From JBOGFC01 sp050742155 (GTDB taxonomy: Bacteria > Actinomycetota > Acidimicrobiia > Spongiisociales > JALYHC01): DNA of 32,856 nucleotides. Position 1 is the first letter of the stretch; each line of letters starts with the position of its first letter. Location: assembly GCA_050742155.1 (NCBI GenBank), contig JBOGFC010000032.1, positions 1 to 32,856 on the forward strand. The letters run 5' to 3'. Position numbers and translations under genes: made by a program. The notes beneath the pieces were generated by a model that saw nothing but the letters and a program-made list of their open reading frames with translations, had not been told where the DNA came from and ran no database searches. Shown here piece by piece: positions 15,310-22,163 of the stretch.

Positions 15310-17022
15310 GTGAATCCCTTCCGGAAGCTGGCCCTGGGGACGGCGGTGGTCACCTACCTGCTGGTGGTGATCGGCGGAGTGGTGCGGGTGACCGGCTCCG
15401 GGCTGGGGTGCCCCGACTGGCCGCGTTGCCACGGCCGCTGGATCCCCCCGCTGGAAAGAGCCGCCCTCATCGAGTACTCCCACCGCACCGTGGCGGCGGT
15501 GGTGGGATTGCTGGTGCTGGCTCTGGTGGTGTTCGCCTGGCGCCGCCGTCGCTCTGCTCCTGGGATGCTCCGCTGGTCGGTGGGCGCCCTGGCCCTGGTC
15601 CTCTTCCAGGCCTGGCTGGGACGGGTGGTGGTCCTCGAGGAGCTGGAGCCGCTGGTGGTGACCGCCCATCTGGCCGCCGCCCTGGCCCTGCTGGCGCTGC
15701 TCATCTACCTGGCGGTGCCCCGGGACGTGCCGACCGTCGACCGAGCCCTCGCCTTCCGGCTGTGGGTGGGTGCGGCGGGAATCTTCGGGCTCATCGTGCT
15801 CGGCTCGCTGGTGACCGGGGCCGGAGCCGGCCTGGCCTACCTGGATTGGCCACTCATGGACGGCAGGTTGGTGCCCGGCCGCCTGGACCTGGTCGGCCGG
15901 TTGCTCCACTTCCTCCATCGGGTGGCGGCGCTGGCGGTCGGGGCCTATCTGGCCTACCTGCTGGTCGCCGTCCGTCGTGAGGCACCCGAGCGTCCGGGGC
16001 TGGCCCGCCTGACCGGGTGGGTGCTCGGCGTCTACCTCGTGCAGGTGCTGATGGGGGCGGCCAACGTCTGGTTCGTCCTCCACCCACTGGCACGGGTGGG
16101 CCACCTGGCCCTGGCCGCACTGGTCTGGGCGGGAGCATTCCTCTTGGCACTGCTCGGCTCCCGAGCCTCGGAGCGGCTGGCCGCTTACCTGGCTCTCACC
16201 AAGCCCCGGATCATCGAGCTGCTCCTCGTCACCACGGTGCCGGCCATGGTGGTGGCGGCCGGGACCTGGCCCGGGACCGGTCTGGTGCTGGCCACCCTCG
16301 TCGGCGGGACACTCTCGGCGGCCGGAGCCAATACCATCAACAGCTACCTGGATCGCGACATCGACGCCCGGATGCACCGGACCGCTCGCCGTCCGCTCCC
16401 CTCCCGGAAAGTGCGTCCGGGCCACGCCCTCGCCTTCGGCATCGCCCTCGGGGTGGCGGGCCTGCTCTGGCTGTGGGGGACCGTCAACCTGTTGGCCGCC
16501 CTGCTGGCCACCTCCGCCCTGCTCTTCTACGTGTTCGTCTACACGGTGGCCCTCAAGCGATCCACGGCTCGCAACATCGTCATCGGCGGGGCGGCCGGGG
16601 CGGTCCCGGTGCTGGTGGGGTGGGCGGCGGTGACCGGCCGGCTCGAGCCGGCTGCCTGGGTGATGTTCGCCATCGTGTTCGCCTGGACACCACCGCACTT
16701 CTGGGCGCTGGCGCTGCGCTACCGGGAGGACTACCGGAGGGCCCGGGTGCCCATGCTGCCGGTGGTGCGGGGCGTCCCCTTCACCACCCGTCAGATCCTT
16801 CGCTACAGCCTGTTGCTGGTGGCGGTCACCCTGCTCATGCTGCCGGCCGCTCGGCTGGGGGTCATCTACCTGGTGGCGGCGCTGGGGTTGGGCGCCTACT
16901 TCATCTGGCAGGCCTGGCGGGTCAAGCGCGACCCCGGCCAAGCCATGGCGCTGTTCCGTTATTCCACGGTCTATCTGGCTCTGCTGTTCACCGCCATGGG
17001 GGTCGACCGGGCGTTGGGGTGA
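15310..17022 (+). CDS. ctaA-ctaB: Fused heme A synthase (CtaA/COX15) and heme O synthase (CtaB)
   Basis: A 570-aa polytopic protein. Residues 1 to about 290 are COX15/CtaA: conserved Cys34 and Cys40 (GCPDWPRC), EYSHRT with heme-ligand His58, His120 (VVTAHLAAAL), His203 (FLHRVAA) and His265 (VGHLALAALVW). Residues about 291-570 are the UbiA-type CtaB prenyltransferase: TKPRIIELLL, the first Asp-rich motif NTINSYLDRDIDARM, RRPLPS, LKRSTARNIVIGGAAGA, and FAWTPPHFWALAL. CtaB adds the farnesyl group to heme b; CtaA then oxidises heme o to heme a. Fusing both gives the whole heme b to heme a route in one chain, though the domains are in reverse order of the reactions. It is divergent from the oxidase operon that needs heme a. 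Confidence 0.95.
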   Translation: MNPFRKLALGTAVVTYLLVVIGGVVRVTGSGLGCPDWPRCHGRWIPPLERAALIEYSHRTVAAVVGLLVLALVVFAWRRRRSAPGMLRWSVGALALVLFQAWLGRVVVLEELEPLVVTAHLAAALALLALLIYLAVPRDVPTVDRALAFRLWVGAAGIFGLIVLGSLVTGAGAGLAYLDWPLMDGRLVPGRLDLVGRLLHFLHRVAALAVGAYLAYLLVAVRREAPERPGLARLTGWVLGVYLVQVLMGAANVWFVLHPLARVGHLALAALVWAGAFLLALLGSRASERLAAYLALTKPRIIELLLVTTVPAMVVAAGTWPGTGLVLATLVGGTLSAAGANTINSYLDRDIDARMHRTARRPLPSRKVRPGHALAFGIALGVAGLLWLWGTVNLLAALLATSALLFYVFVYTVALKRSTARNIVIGGAAGAVPVLVGWAAVTGRLEPAAWVMFAIVFAWTPPHFWALALRYREDYRRARVPMLPVVRGVPFTTRQILRYSLLLVAVTLLMLPAARLGVIYLVAALGLGAYFIWQAWRVKRDPGQAMALFRYSTVYLALLFTAMGVDRALG

Positions 17023-17085
17023 CCGGCTCCGGCGGGTCTTCCGGCTCGGGGAATGTCATCCTCCTTCCCAACTCATCGCCGGCAG

Positions 17086-17091
17086 TAACCT
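17086..17091 (+). promoter_or_regulatory. -10 hexamer of a probable leaderless promoter for lgt
   Basis: TAACCT lies 8 nt upstream of GTG 17100; it helps choose that start over in-frame positions further left. Confidence 0.47.
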
Positions 17092-17099
17092 GGCGGGTC

Positions 17100-17990
17100 G
17101 TGGCCTTCGAGATCAGCTACCCGCCCATCCCGATCTTCCACGTGGGCCCCCTGGCCTTCTCGTTGCATGGGGTGTTCGCCGCCCTGGGCTTCGCGGCCGG
17201 GGCGTGGTTGTTCCTGCGCCTGGCTCGGGACCGCCATCCGGCCGAACAGCTCTCCTCGGTCCTGACCTGGGCGCTGGTGGGGTCCCTGCTGGGTGCCCGA
17301 TATCTCACCATTCCCGCCCACATGGGGGACCCCACCTTTACCCTCCGCGATGCCCTCGATCCCTTCGGCTCCTTCTCCATCCTGGGGGGCTTCGCCGGCG
17401 GAGTGCTGGGGGGATGGGTGCGGATCCGCATGCTCCGGCTCCCCTTCCTCCCCCTCCTCGATCTGGCCGCTCCGGGCATGGCCCTGGGAACGGTGGTGGG
17501 ACGGTTGGGCGATCTGGCCATCGTCGAGCACCTGGGCCGGGCCACCGACTTCGCGCTCGGCTACGCGGTCAAGTCCGGCTACGACTTGGCCCCGCAGCAC
17601 GATGGCCTCGAGTGCGCCGTGGAGCAGGCCTGCGGCATCTATCACCACACGGCGCTCTACGACCTGGTGGGGGCGGCGGTACTGCTCTGGGTGCTCCTCC
17701 GGCTCCGGGACCGATGGCGCAAGCGCTATGAGGGCCAGCTCTTCGCCTTCTGGATGTTCTGGTACGGCTATCAGCGCTTCCTCGTCGACTTCACTCGCAT
17801 CGGTGGCGAGAACGCCGATCGGATGGGCGGTCCGCTCACCTGGAGCCAGTGGGCCGCGCTGGCCGTGGGCCTCGGGGGTATGGCCCTCATCTTCTGGTTG
17901 GAGGGCCGCACTTCCCGGATCGTCCCGGAGGGTTCGGGGGGGAGGGCGGCCCGGAGCTCCGAGGCGACAGGACGGTCGCCCGCCCCCTGA
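17100..17990 (+). CDS. lgt: Prolipoprotein diacylglyceryl transferase
   Basis: A 296-aa membrane enzyme that transfers diacylglycerol from phosphatidylglycerol to the lipobox cysteine of prolipoproteins. Family features: N-terminal ISYPPIPIFHVGPLAFSLHG, FGSFSILGGFAGGVLGG, and the signature VVGRLGDLAIVEHLGR. The signature normally reads GRxGNF; here the Asn (E. coli Asn146 equivalent) is Asp, while the Arg (143) and Glu (151) equivalents are kept. The C-terminal helix has YGYQRFLVDFTR with the second essential Arg. The GTG start is supported by the TAACCT box. Two lipoproteins of the oxidase locus (CtaC and the thioredoxin-fold protein) are likely substrates. Confidence 0.9.
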   Translation: MAFEISYPPIPIFHVGPLAFSLHGVFAALGFAAGAWLFLRLARDRHPAEQLSSVLTWALVGSLLGARYLTIPAHMGDPTFTLRDALDPFGSFSILGGFAGGVLGGWVRIRMLRLPFLPLLDLAAPGMALGTVVGRLGDLAIVEHLGRATDFALGYAVKSGYDLAPQHDGLECAVEQACGIYHHTALYDLVGAAVLLWVLLRLRDRWRKRYEGQLFAFWMFWYGYQRFLVDFTRIGGENADRMGGPLTWSQWAALAVGLGGMALIFWLEGRTSRIVPEGSGGRAARSSEATGRSPAP

Positions 17991-18060
17991 AGACGAAGGA
18001 ACTCTCCCGAGCACGCGGACCGGTAGGAGGGCTCACTACGCTGGGATCAGGAGGGCATTC

Positions 18061-20010
18061 ATGGGCATGAACGTGGCGCAGAAGCTCATCTCCTCCCACC
18101 TGGTGGAGGGGGAGATGGAGCCGGGCACCGAGATCGGCATCACCATCGACCAGACCCTCACCCAGGATGCCACCGGCACCCTGGTCATGCTGGAGCTGGA
18201 GGCGATGGGCCTCGACCGGGTCAACACGGAGATCTCCGCCCAGTACGTGGACCACAACCTGATCCAGGAGGACCACAAGAACCCGGACGACCACCTGTTC
18301 CTCTACAGCGCCTGCCAGCGGTTCGGCGTCTGGTACAGCCGGCCGGGCAACGGGGTGAGCCATCTCGTCCACCAGGAGCGCTTCGGGAAGCCCGGCCGGT
18401 CGCTGCTGGGCTCCGACAGCCACACCCCGGCAGCCGGGTCGATCGGCATGCTGGCCATCGGAGCCGGAGGCCTGGAGGTGGCGCTGGCCATGGCCGGGGA
18501 GCCGTTCTACCTGAAGATGCCGCAGATCTGGGGGGTGCGGCTGGTAGGCGAGCTCCCCTTCTGGGTGAGCGCCAAGGACGTGATCCTCGAGATGCTCCGC
18601 CGCCACGGGGTCTCCGGTGGGGCGGGGCGGATCGTCGAGTATCACGGCCCCGGCCTGGCAGGCCTGTCGGCGATGGACCGCCACGTGATCGCCAACATGG
18701 GGGCCGAGCTGGGCGCCACCACCACCGTGTTTCCCTCCGATGAGGAGGTGCGCCGCTTCCTGGCGGCCCAGCGGCGGGAAGAGGACTGGCGGGAGCTGCG
18801 CCCCGATGGAGGGGCCCGCTACGACCTGGAGGAGGAGATCGACCTCTCCAACCTGGAGCCGCTCATCGCCCTCCCCTCCAGCCCCGGCAACGTGGTGCCG
18901 GTCCGGGAGGTGGCCGGGGCCGAGATCTACCAGGCCTACGTGGGGTCCTCGGCCAATCCCGGGTATCGGGACTTCGCGGTGGCGGCCGAGATCGTGAAGG
19001 GGCGGCGGGTCCACCCGCGGGTGTCCTTCGACGTCAATCCCACCTCCCGCCAGATCCTCGAGAACCTGGTGACCGGCGGCCATCTGCTCTCGCTGGTTCA
19101 CGCCGGGGCCCGCATCCACCAGGCGGGCTGTAACGGCTGCATCGGCATGGGCCAGGCCCCGGCCACCGACAAGATCAGCCTGCGTACCGTCCCCCGCAAT
19201 TTCCCGGGACGGTCCGGGACCCGAGAGGACAAGGTCTACCTGGTCAGCCCGGAGACGGCTGCCGCCTCGGCCCTCACCGGGGTGATCACCGACCCCCGGG
19301 ACCTCGACATCGAGTACCCGAAGGTGGCCGAGCTCGACGACCCCATCCTCAACACCGACATGCTGGTGGCGCCCGTCCCGCCCGACGAGGCTCGCCGGGT
19401 GCAGCTCGTCAAAGGGCCCAACATCGCCTCCCTTCCCGAGTTCGAGCCGCTCCCGCCGCGCCTCGAGCTGCCGGTGTTGCTGAAGGTGGGCCACGACCTC
19501 TCCACCGACGAGATCATGCCGGCTGGAGCGCGGGTCCTTCCCCTCCGCAGCAATATCCCCCGCATCGCCGACTTCGTCTTCGACATGATCGACCAGAGCT
19601 ACCCGGAGCGGGCCAAGCAGGTCAAGGCCTCCGGGGGGCACATGGTGGTGGGAGGCAAGAACTACGGACAGGGGTCGAGCCGTGAGCACGCTGCCATCGC
19701 CCCCCGCTTCCTCGGGCTGCGGGCGGTGCTGGCGGTGAGCTTCGCCCGCATCCACTGGCAGAACCTGCCCAACTTCGGGATCTTGCCGCTCACCTTCGCC
19801 GACCCGGACGATTACCAGCGGGTGGAGCCGGGCGACACGCTTCTGCTGGATCGGGTACGGGACGCCGTCCAGGCCGGACGGGAGCTGATCGTCGAGAACA
19901 TCACCCAGCAGAGCAGCTTCCCGGTCCACCACGACCTCTCCGGGCGACAGGTCGAGCTGCTGCTGGAAGGCGGCCTGATCAACTGGATGAAACGGCGGCT
20001 GCGGTCGTGA
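18061..20010 (+). CDS. acn: Aconitate hydratase (650-aa type) with one Fe-S cysteine position occupied by Ser
   Basis: A 649-aa TCA-cycle enzyme interconverting citrate and isocitrate. ATG 18061 has AGGAGGG 6 nt upstream. Aconitase marks: GSDSHTPAAGSIG (118-130), the C-x2-C cluster ligands Cys357 and Cys360 (AGCNGCIGMGQ), RNFPGRSG (379-386), and the C-terminal swivel domain with YGQGSSREHAA. The first cluster ligand usually lies in GSCTN or TSCTN; here the aligned segment is VGSSANPGYRDF with Ser297. The length matches the compact bacterial aconitases sometimes called Aquifex type rather than 900-aa AcnA. Whether Ser is normal for this subfamily I cannot verify. It may be followed by a terminator made of GC-rich repeats. 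Confidence 0.92.
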   Translation: MGMNVAQKLISSHLVEGEMEPGTEIGITIDQTLTQDATGTLVMLELEAMGLDRVNTEISAQYVDHNLIQEDHKNPDDHLFLYSACQRFGVWYSRPGNGVSHLVHQERFGKPGRSLLGSDSHTPAAGSIGMLAIGAGGLEVALAMAGEPFYLKMPQIWGVRLVGELPFWVSAKDVILEMLRRHGVSGGAGRIVEYHGPGLAGLSAMDRHVIANMGAELGATTTVFPSDEEVRRFLAAQRREEDWRELRPDGGARYDLEEEIDLSNLEPLIALPSSPGNVVPVREVAGAEIYQAYVGSSANPGYRDFAVAAEIVKGRRVHPRVSFDVNPTSRQILENLVTGGHLLSLVHAGARIHQAGCNGCIGMGQAPATDKISLRTVPRNFPGRSGTREDKVYLVSPETAAASALTGVITDPRDLDIEYPKVAELDDPILNTDMLVAPVPPDEARRVQLVKGPNIASLPEFEPLPPRLELPVLLKVGHDLSTDEIMPAGARVLPLRSNIPRIADFVFDMIDQSYPERAKQVKASGGHMVVGGKNYGQGSSREHAAIAPRFLGLRAVLAVSFARIHWQNLPNFGILPLTFADPDDYQRVEPGDTLLLDRVRDAVQAGRELIVENITQQSSFPVHHDLSGRQVELLLEGGLINWMKRRLRS

Positions 20011-20118
20011 CTCCCTCCCCCTCCGGGGCCGGGGAGGGGGTATCTGCCTCCCTCCCCCTCCGAGGGACGGCCGGGGTCGTGACTCCCTCCCCCTCCGGGG
20101 AGGGCCGGGGAGGGGGTA
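20003..20118. repeat. GC-rich palindromic repeat cluster
   Basis: A 26-nt segment at 20003-20028, which includes the aconitase stop codon, recurs exactly at 20075-20100. Each copy runs into CCGGGGAGGGGGTA (20029-20042 and 20105-20118). Within the first unit CCCCCTCC (20017-20024) pairs with GGAGGGGG (20033-20040) around an 8-nt loop. A third degenerate CCTCCCCCTCCG copy begins near 20050. The arrangement resembles an intergenic palindromic element. Confidence 0.75.
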
Positions 20119-20137
20119 GGCCGCCCAGCAGCCTTTT
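20091..20137 (+). terminator. Possible intrinsic terminator after aconitase
   Basis: The second palindromic unit (CCCTCC...GGAGGG type stem) is followed by a T5 run at 20133-20137, about 15 nt after the stem. Spacing to the T-run is long, so the stem may work without it. Confidence 0.35.
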
Positions 20138-20138
20138 T

Positions 20139-21008
20139 CTACCACGTCAGTTGCTCACACGAGTGGTGGTCTTCAGGCTCCACCTGCAGGGTGGCGTGGT
20201 CGATTCCCATGTCGTCGAGCATGCGATGGGCCTGGCCTCGTTGGCCACCATGAGGTGGACCGAGGCCACCTCCATCTCCGAGGTCAGGGTCCACACGTGC
20301 AGGTCGTGCACGTCCACCACGGTCGGTAGGGTGGCCAGCTTGGAGCGCAGCCCGGCCAGATCGAAGCCGGGAGGAGCGGCCTGGACCAGGATGCGGAGCG
20401 ATCGCCGGGCGAGCCTGAATCCCCGGGGCAGGATGAGGAGGCCGATCACCGCCCCGAAGAGCGGGTCGGCATAGGGCCAGCCCGTGAAGTAGAGGACCAG
20501 GGCGGCGACGATCACCCCGGCCGAGGCCAGGGCATCGGCGGCCACCTCCAGGAAGGCTCCTTGCAGGTTGAGACTCACCGCCGCCCCGGGGCGGAGCAGG
20601 GCCATACCGAGGAGGTTGACCGCCAGCCCGGCCACCGCCACCACCAGCATCGGGCCCACCCGGATCTCGACCGGGTTGCGGAAGCGCTCCAGGGCTCGGA
20701 GGAGCACATATCCGGCCACTCCGACCAGCAGGATCGAGTTGATCAGGGCGGCCAGGATCTCCAGCCGGTAGAGGCCGAAGGTCCGCTGGCCCTGCGCGCC
20801 CCGAGCGGCCACCTGGATGGCGGCCAGCGCCATCCCGAGGCCGATGGCATCGGTGAGCATGTGGCCGGCGTCCGAGAGCAGCGCCAGGGAGCGGGTGAGA
20901 AAGGCGGCCCCCCGCTTCGACCACCAAGAACAGCACCACCAGCGCAAAGATGATGAGGAGCCGATCCCGGTGTCGGACGGAGGCTCGCTGGGTGACGTCC
21001 CTGGTCAT
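20139..21008 (-). pseudogene. Cation diffusion facilitator (CDF/ZitB-like) metal transporter with two frameshifts
   Basis: The frame-corrected product is a CDF family metal/proton antiporter of about 288 aa. The N-terminus (MTRDVTQRASVRHRDRLLII) begins at ATG 21008. At the G6/C6 run near 20920 there is one base too many; after it the next frame gives TRSLALLSDAGHMLTDAIG with the metal-site HxxxD, and continues through the cytoplasmic domain to VASVHLMVANEA. Near 20240 one base is missing, and the original frame resumes with HRMLDDMGIDHATLQVEPED to the stop at 20139. Two compensating shifts leave the middle out of frame. This is either true decay or assembly error in homopolymers. CDF proteins export Zn, Co or Fe. 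Confidence 0.82.
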
Positions 21009-21040
21009 CCTCGCCGAGTGTTTCGGTGGGTCGGGCAGGG

Positions 21041-21046
21041 TAGCTT
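21041..21046 (+). promoter_or_regulatory. -10 hexamer of a probable leaderless promoter
   Basis: TAGCTT lies 7 nt upstream of ATG 21054. The spacer GGGGGAG could also serve as a weak ribosome binding site, though it is very close to the start. Confidence 0.42.
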
Positions 21047-21053
21047 GGGGGAG

Positions 21054-21386
21054 ATGGCCGGAGAAGAGGAGAGCCTGCGGCAGTCGGTGGACCGCCTCGA
21101 CCGGAAGATCGTCCGCCTCTTGGCTCATCGTCTCGAGCTGACCCTTACCATCGGGCACAGCAAGGCGGAGCGGGGTCTGCCGGTACGGTCACCAGAGCGG
21201 GAGGCCGAGGTGTTGGCCACCATCCGGCGGGAGGGGGAGGCACTGGGCCTGGACGGGGCCTTCGTGGAGGAGGTGTTCCGTCCCATCCTGGAGCACTCCC
21301 GGTCGCGCCAAGAGCACCAGCGGGCTCTCCTCCCCGATCCTCCCCACAGGGCGCACGACGTACCCGCGGGTGGGGAGGGCGCCTAG
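21054..21386 (+). CDS. Chorismate mutase (AroQ class)
   Basis: A 110-aa protein. Residues 1-85 have the AroQ helical fold pattern: LRQSVDRLDRKIVRLLAHRLELTLTIGHSKAERGLPVRSPEREAEVL in sequence order, with the conserved Arg, the Lys of the HSK segment and the RSPEREAEVL stretch. It converts chorismate to prephenate for Phe/Tyr synthesis in the cytosol. No fused prephenate dehydratase or DAHP synthase domain is present. The Pro/His-rich C-terminal 20 residues are not typical. Its TAG stop shares the CTAG palindrome with the stop of the convergent LLM gene. Confidence 0.87.
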   Translation: MAGEEESLRQSVDRLDRKIVRLLAHRLELTLTIGHSKAERGLPVRSPEREAEVLATIRREGEALGLDGAFVEEVFRPILEHSRSRQEHQRALLPDPPHRAHDVPAGGEGA

Positions 21387-22156
21387 CGGCTCCTCTCGTC
21401 TCGCCAGGCCAGCAGCTCGGCCACCGGGGTCAGGTCGTAGGCGGGGCCGTCCCGTCCCACGATCAGGTGGGTGGCCCCTGCCTGGAGGTAGTCGTCGGCC
21501 CGGTCCACCTCGCGCGCGCTCATGAGCACCGAGCGCTCGATCGCGTCCGGATCGCGGCCCTCCTTCTCGCACCAGCGGTCGAGCACGTTGCACTTGTGTC
21601 GGAACCGGTCGGGAGGCCCGAAGCCGTTCCAGATGCGAGCATGCCGGGCGGTGAGGCGGAGGGTGACCTTCTCCCCGCCTCCGCCGATCATGATCGGGAT
21701 CGGGCTCTGGACCGGCGGCGGATTGAGCTGGCCGAGGCGCTCCTCGATGACCGGCAGGGCAGCCCCCAGGTCTCGAAGCCGGTCGGCAGCCTTGCCGAAG
21801 CGGTAGCCGTAGCGTCGGTAGTCCTTCTCGAACCAGCCGGCGCCGATGCCGAGGATCAGGCGACCGCCCGAGATGTGGTCGACGGTGCGGGCCATGTCGG
21901 CCAGCAGGTTGGGGTTGCGGTACGAGTTGGCGGTCACCAGGGGTCCGAACCGCACTCGCTCGGTCACCTCGGCCATCGCCGCCAGGAGCGTCCAGCACTC
22001 GAAGTGCTTGCCCTCCGGGTCGCCGGACAGTGGAGAGAAGTGATCCCACGTGAAGAGGGTGTCCACCCCAGCACCCTCGGCCCGCTCGCAGGCCGCCCGC
22101 ATCTCCCTCCACTCGGCGTGCTGGGGATGGAGCTGGACTCCTATCCGGATGGGCAT
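21383..22156 (-). CDS. LLM-class F420-dependent oxidoreductase
   Basis: A 257-aa luciferase-like monooxygenase fold. Visible family marks: MPIRIGVQLHPQHAEW, AGVDTLFTWDHF, VRFGPLVTANSYRNPNLLADMARTVDHISGGRLILGIGAGW in order, then IPIMIGGGGEK. The RNPxLLAxxxxTVDHxSGGR pattern is characteristic of F420-type members in actinobacteria; the substrate cannot be read from sequence. It starts 8 nt upstream... in fact 8 nt beyond the stop of the permease gene that lies to its right on the same strand, so the two may be cotranscribed. Confidence 0.85.
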   Translation of the reverse strand: MPIRIGVQLHPQHAEWREMRAACERAEGAGVDTLFTWDHFSPLSGDPEGKHFECWTLLAAMAEVTERVRFGPLVTANSYRNPNLLADMARTVDHISGGRLILGIGAGWFEKDYRRYGYRFGKAADRLRDLGAALPVIEERLGQLNPPPVQSPIPIMIGGGGEKVTLRLTARHARIWNGFGPPDRFRHKCNVLDRWCEKEGRDPDAIERSVLMSAREVDRADDYLQAGATHLIVGRDGPAYDLTPVAELLAWRDERSR

Positions 22157-22163
22157 GACGGTG

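Noticed and set aside
15202..16941. Long minus-strand open frame opposite the heme synthase fusion
   Set aside because: His/Gln/Pro-rich product typical of antisense frames; the plus strand has all CtaA and CtaB motifs.
17293..18060. N-terminal extension of the aconitase frame through lgt
   Set aside because: The extension is the wrong frame of lgt; ATG 18061 has a strong ribosome binding site and starts the aconitase homology.
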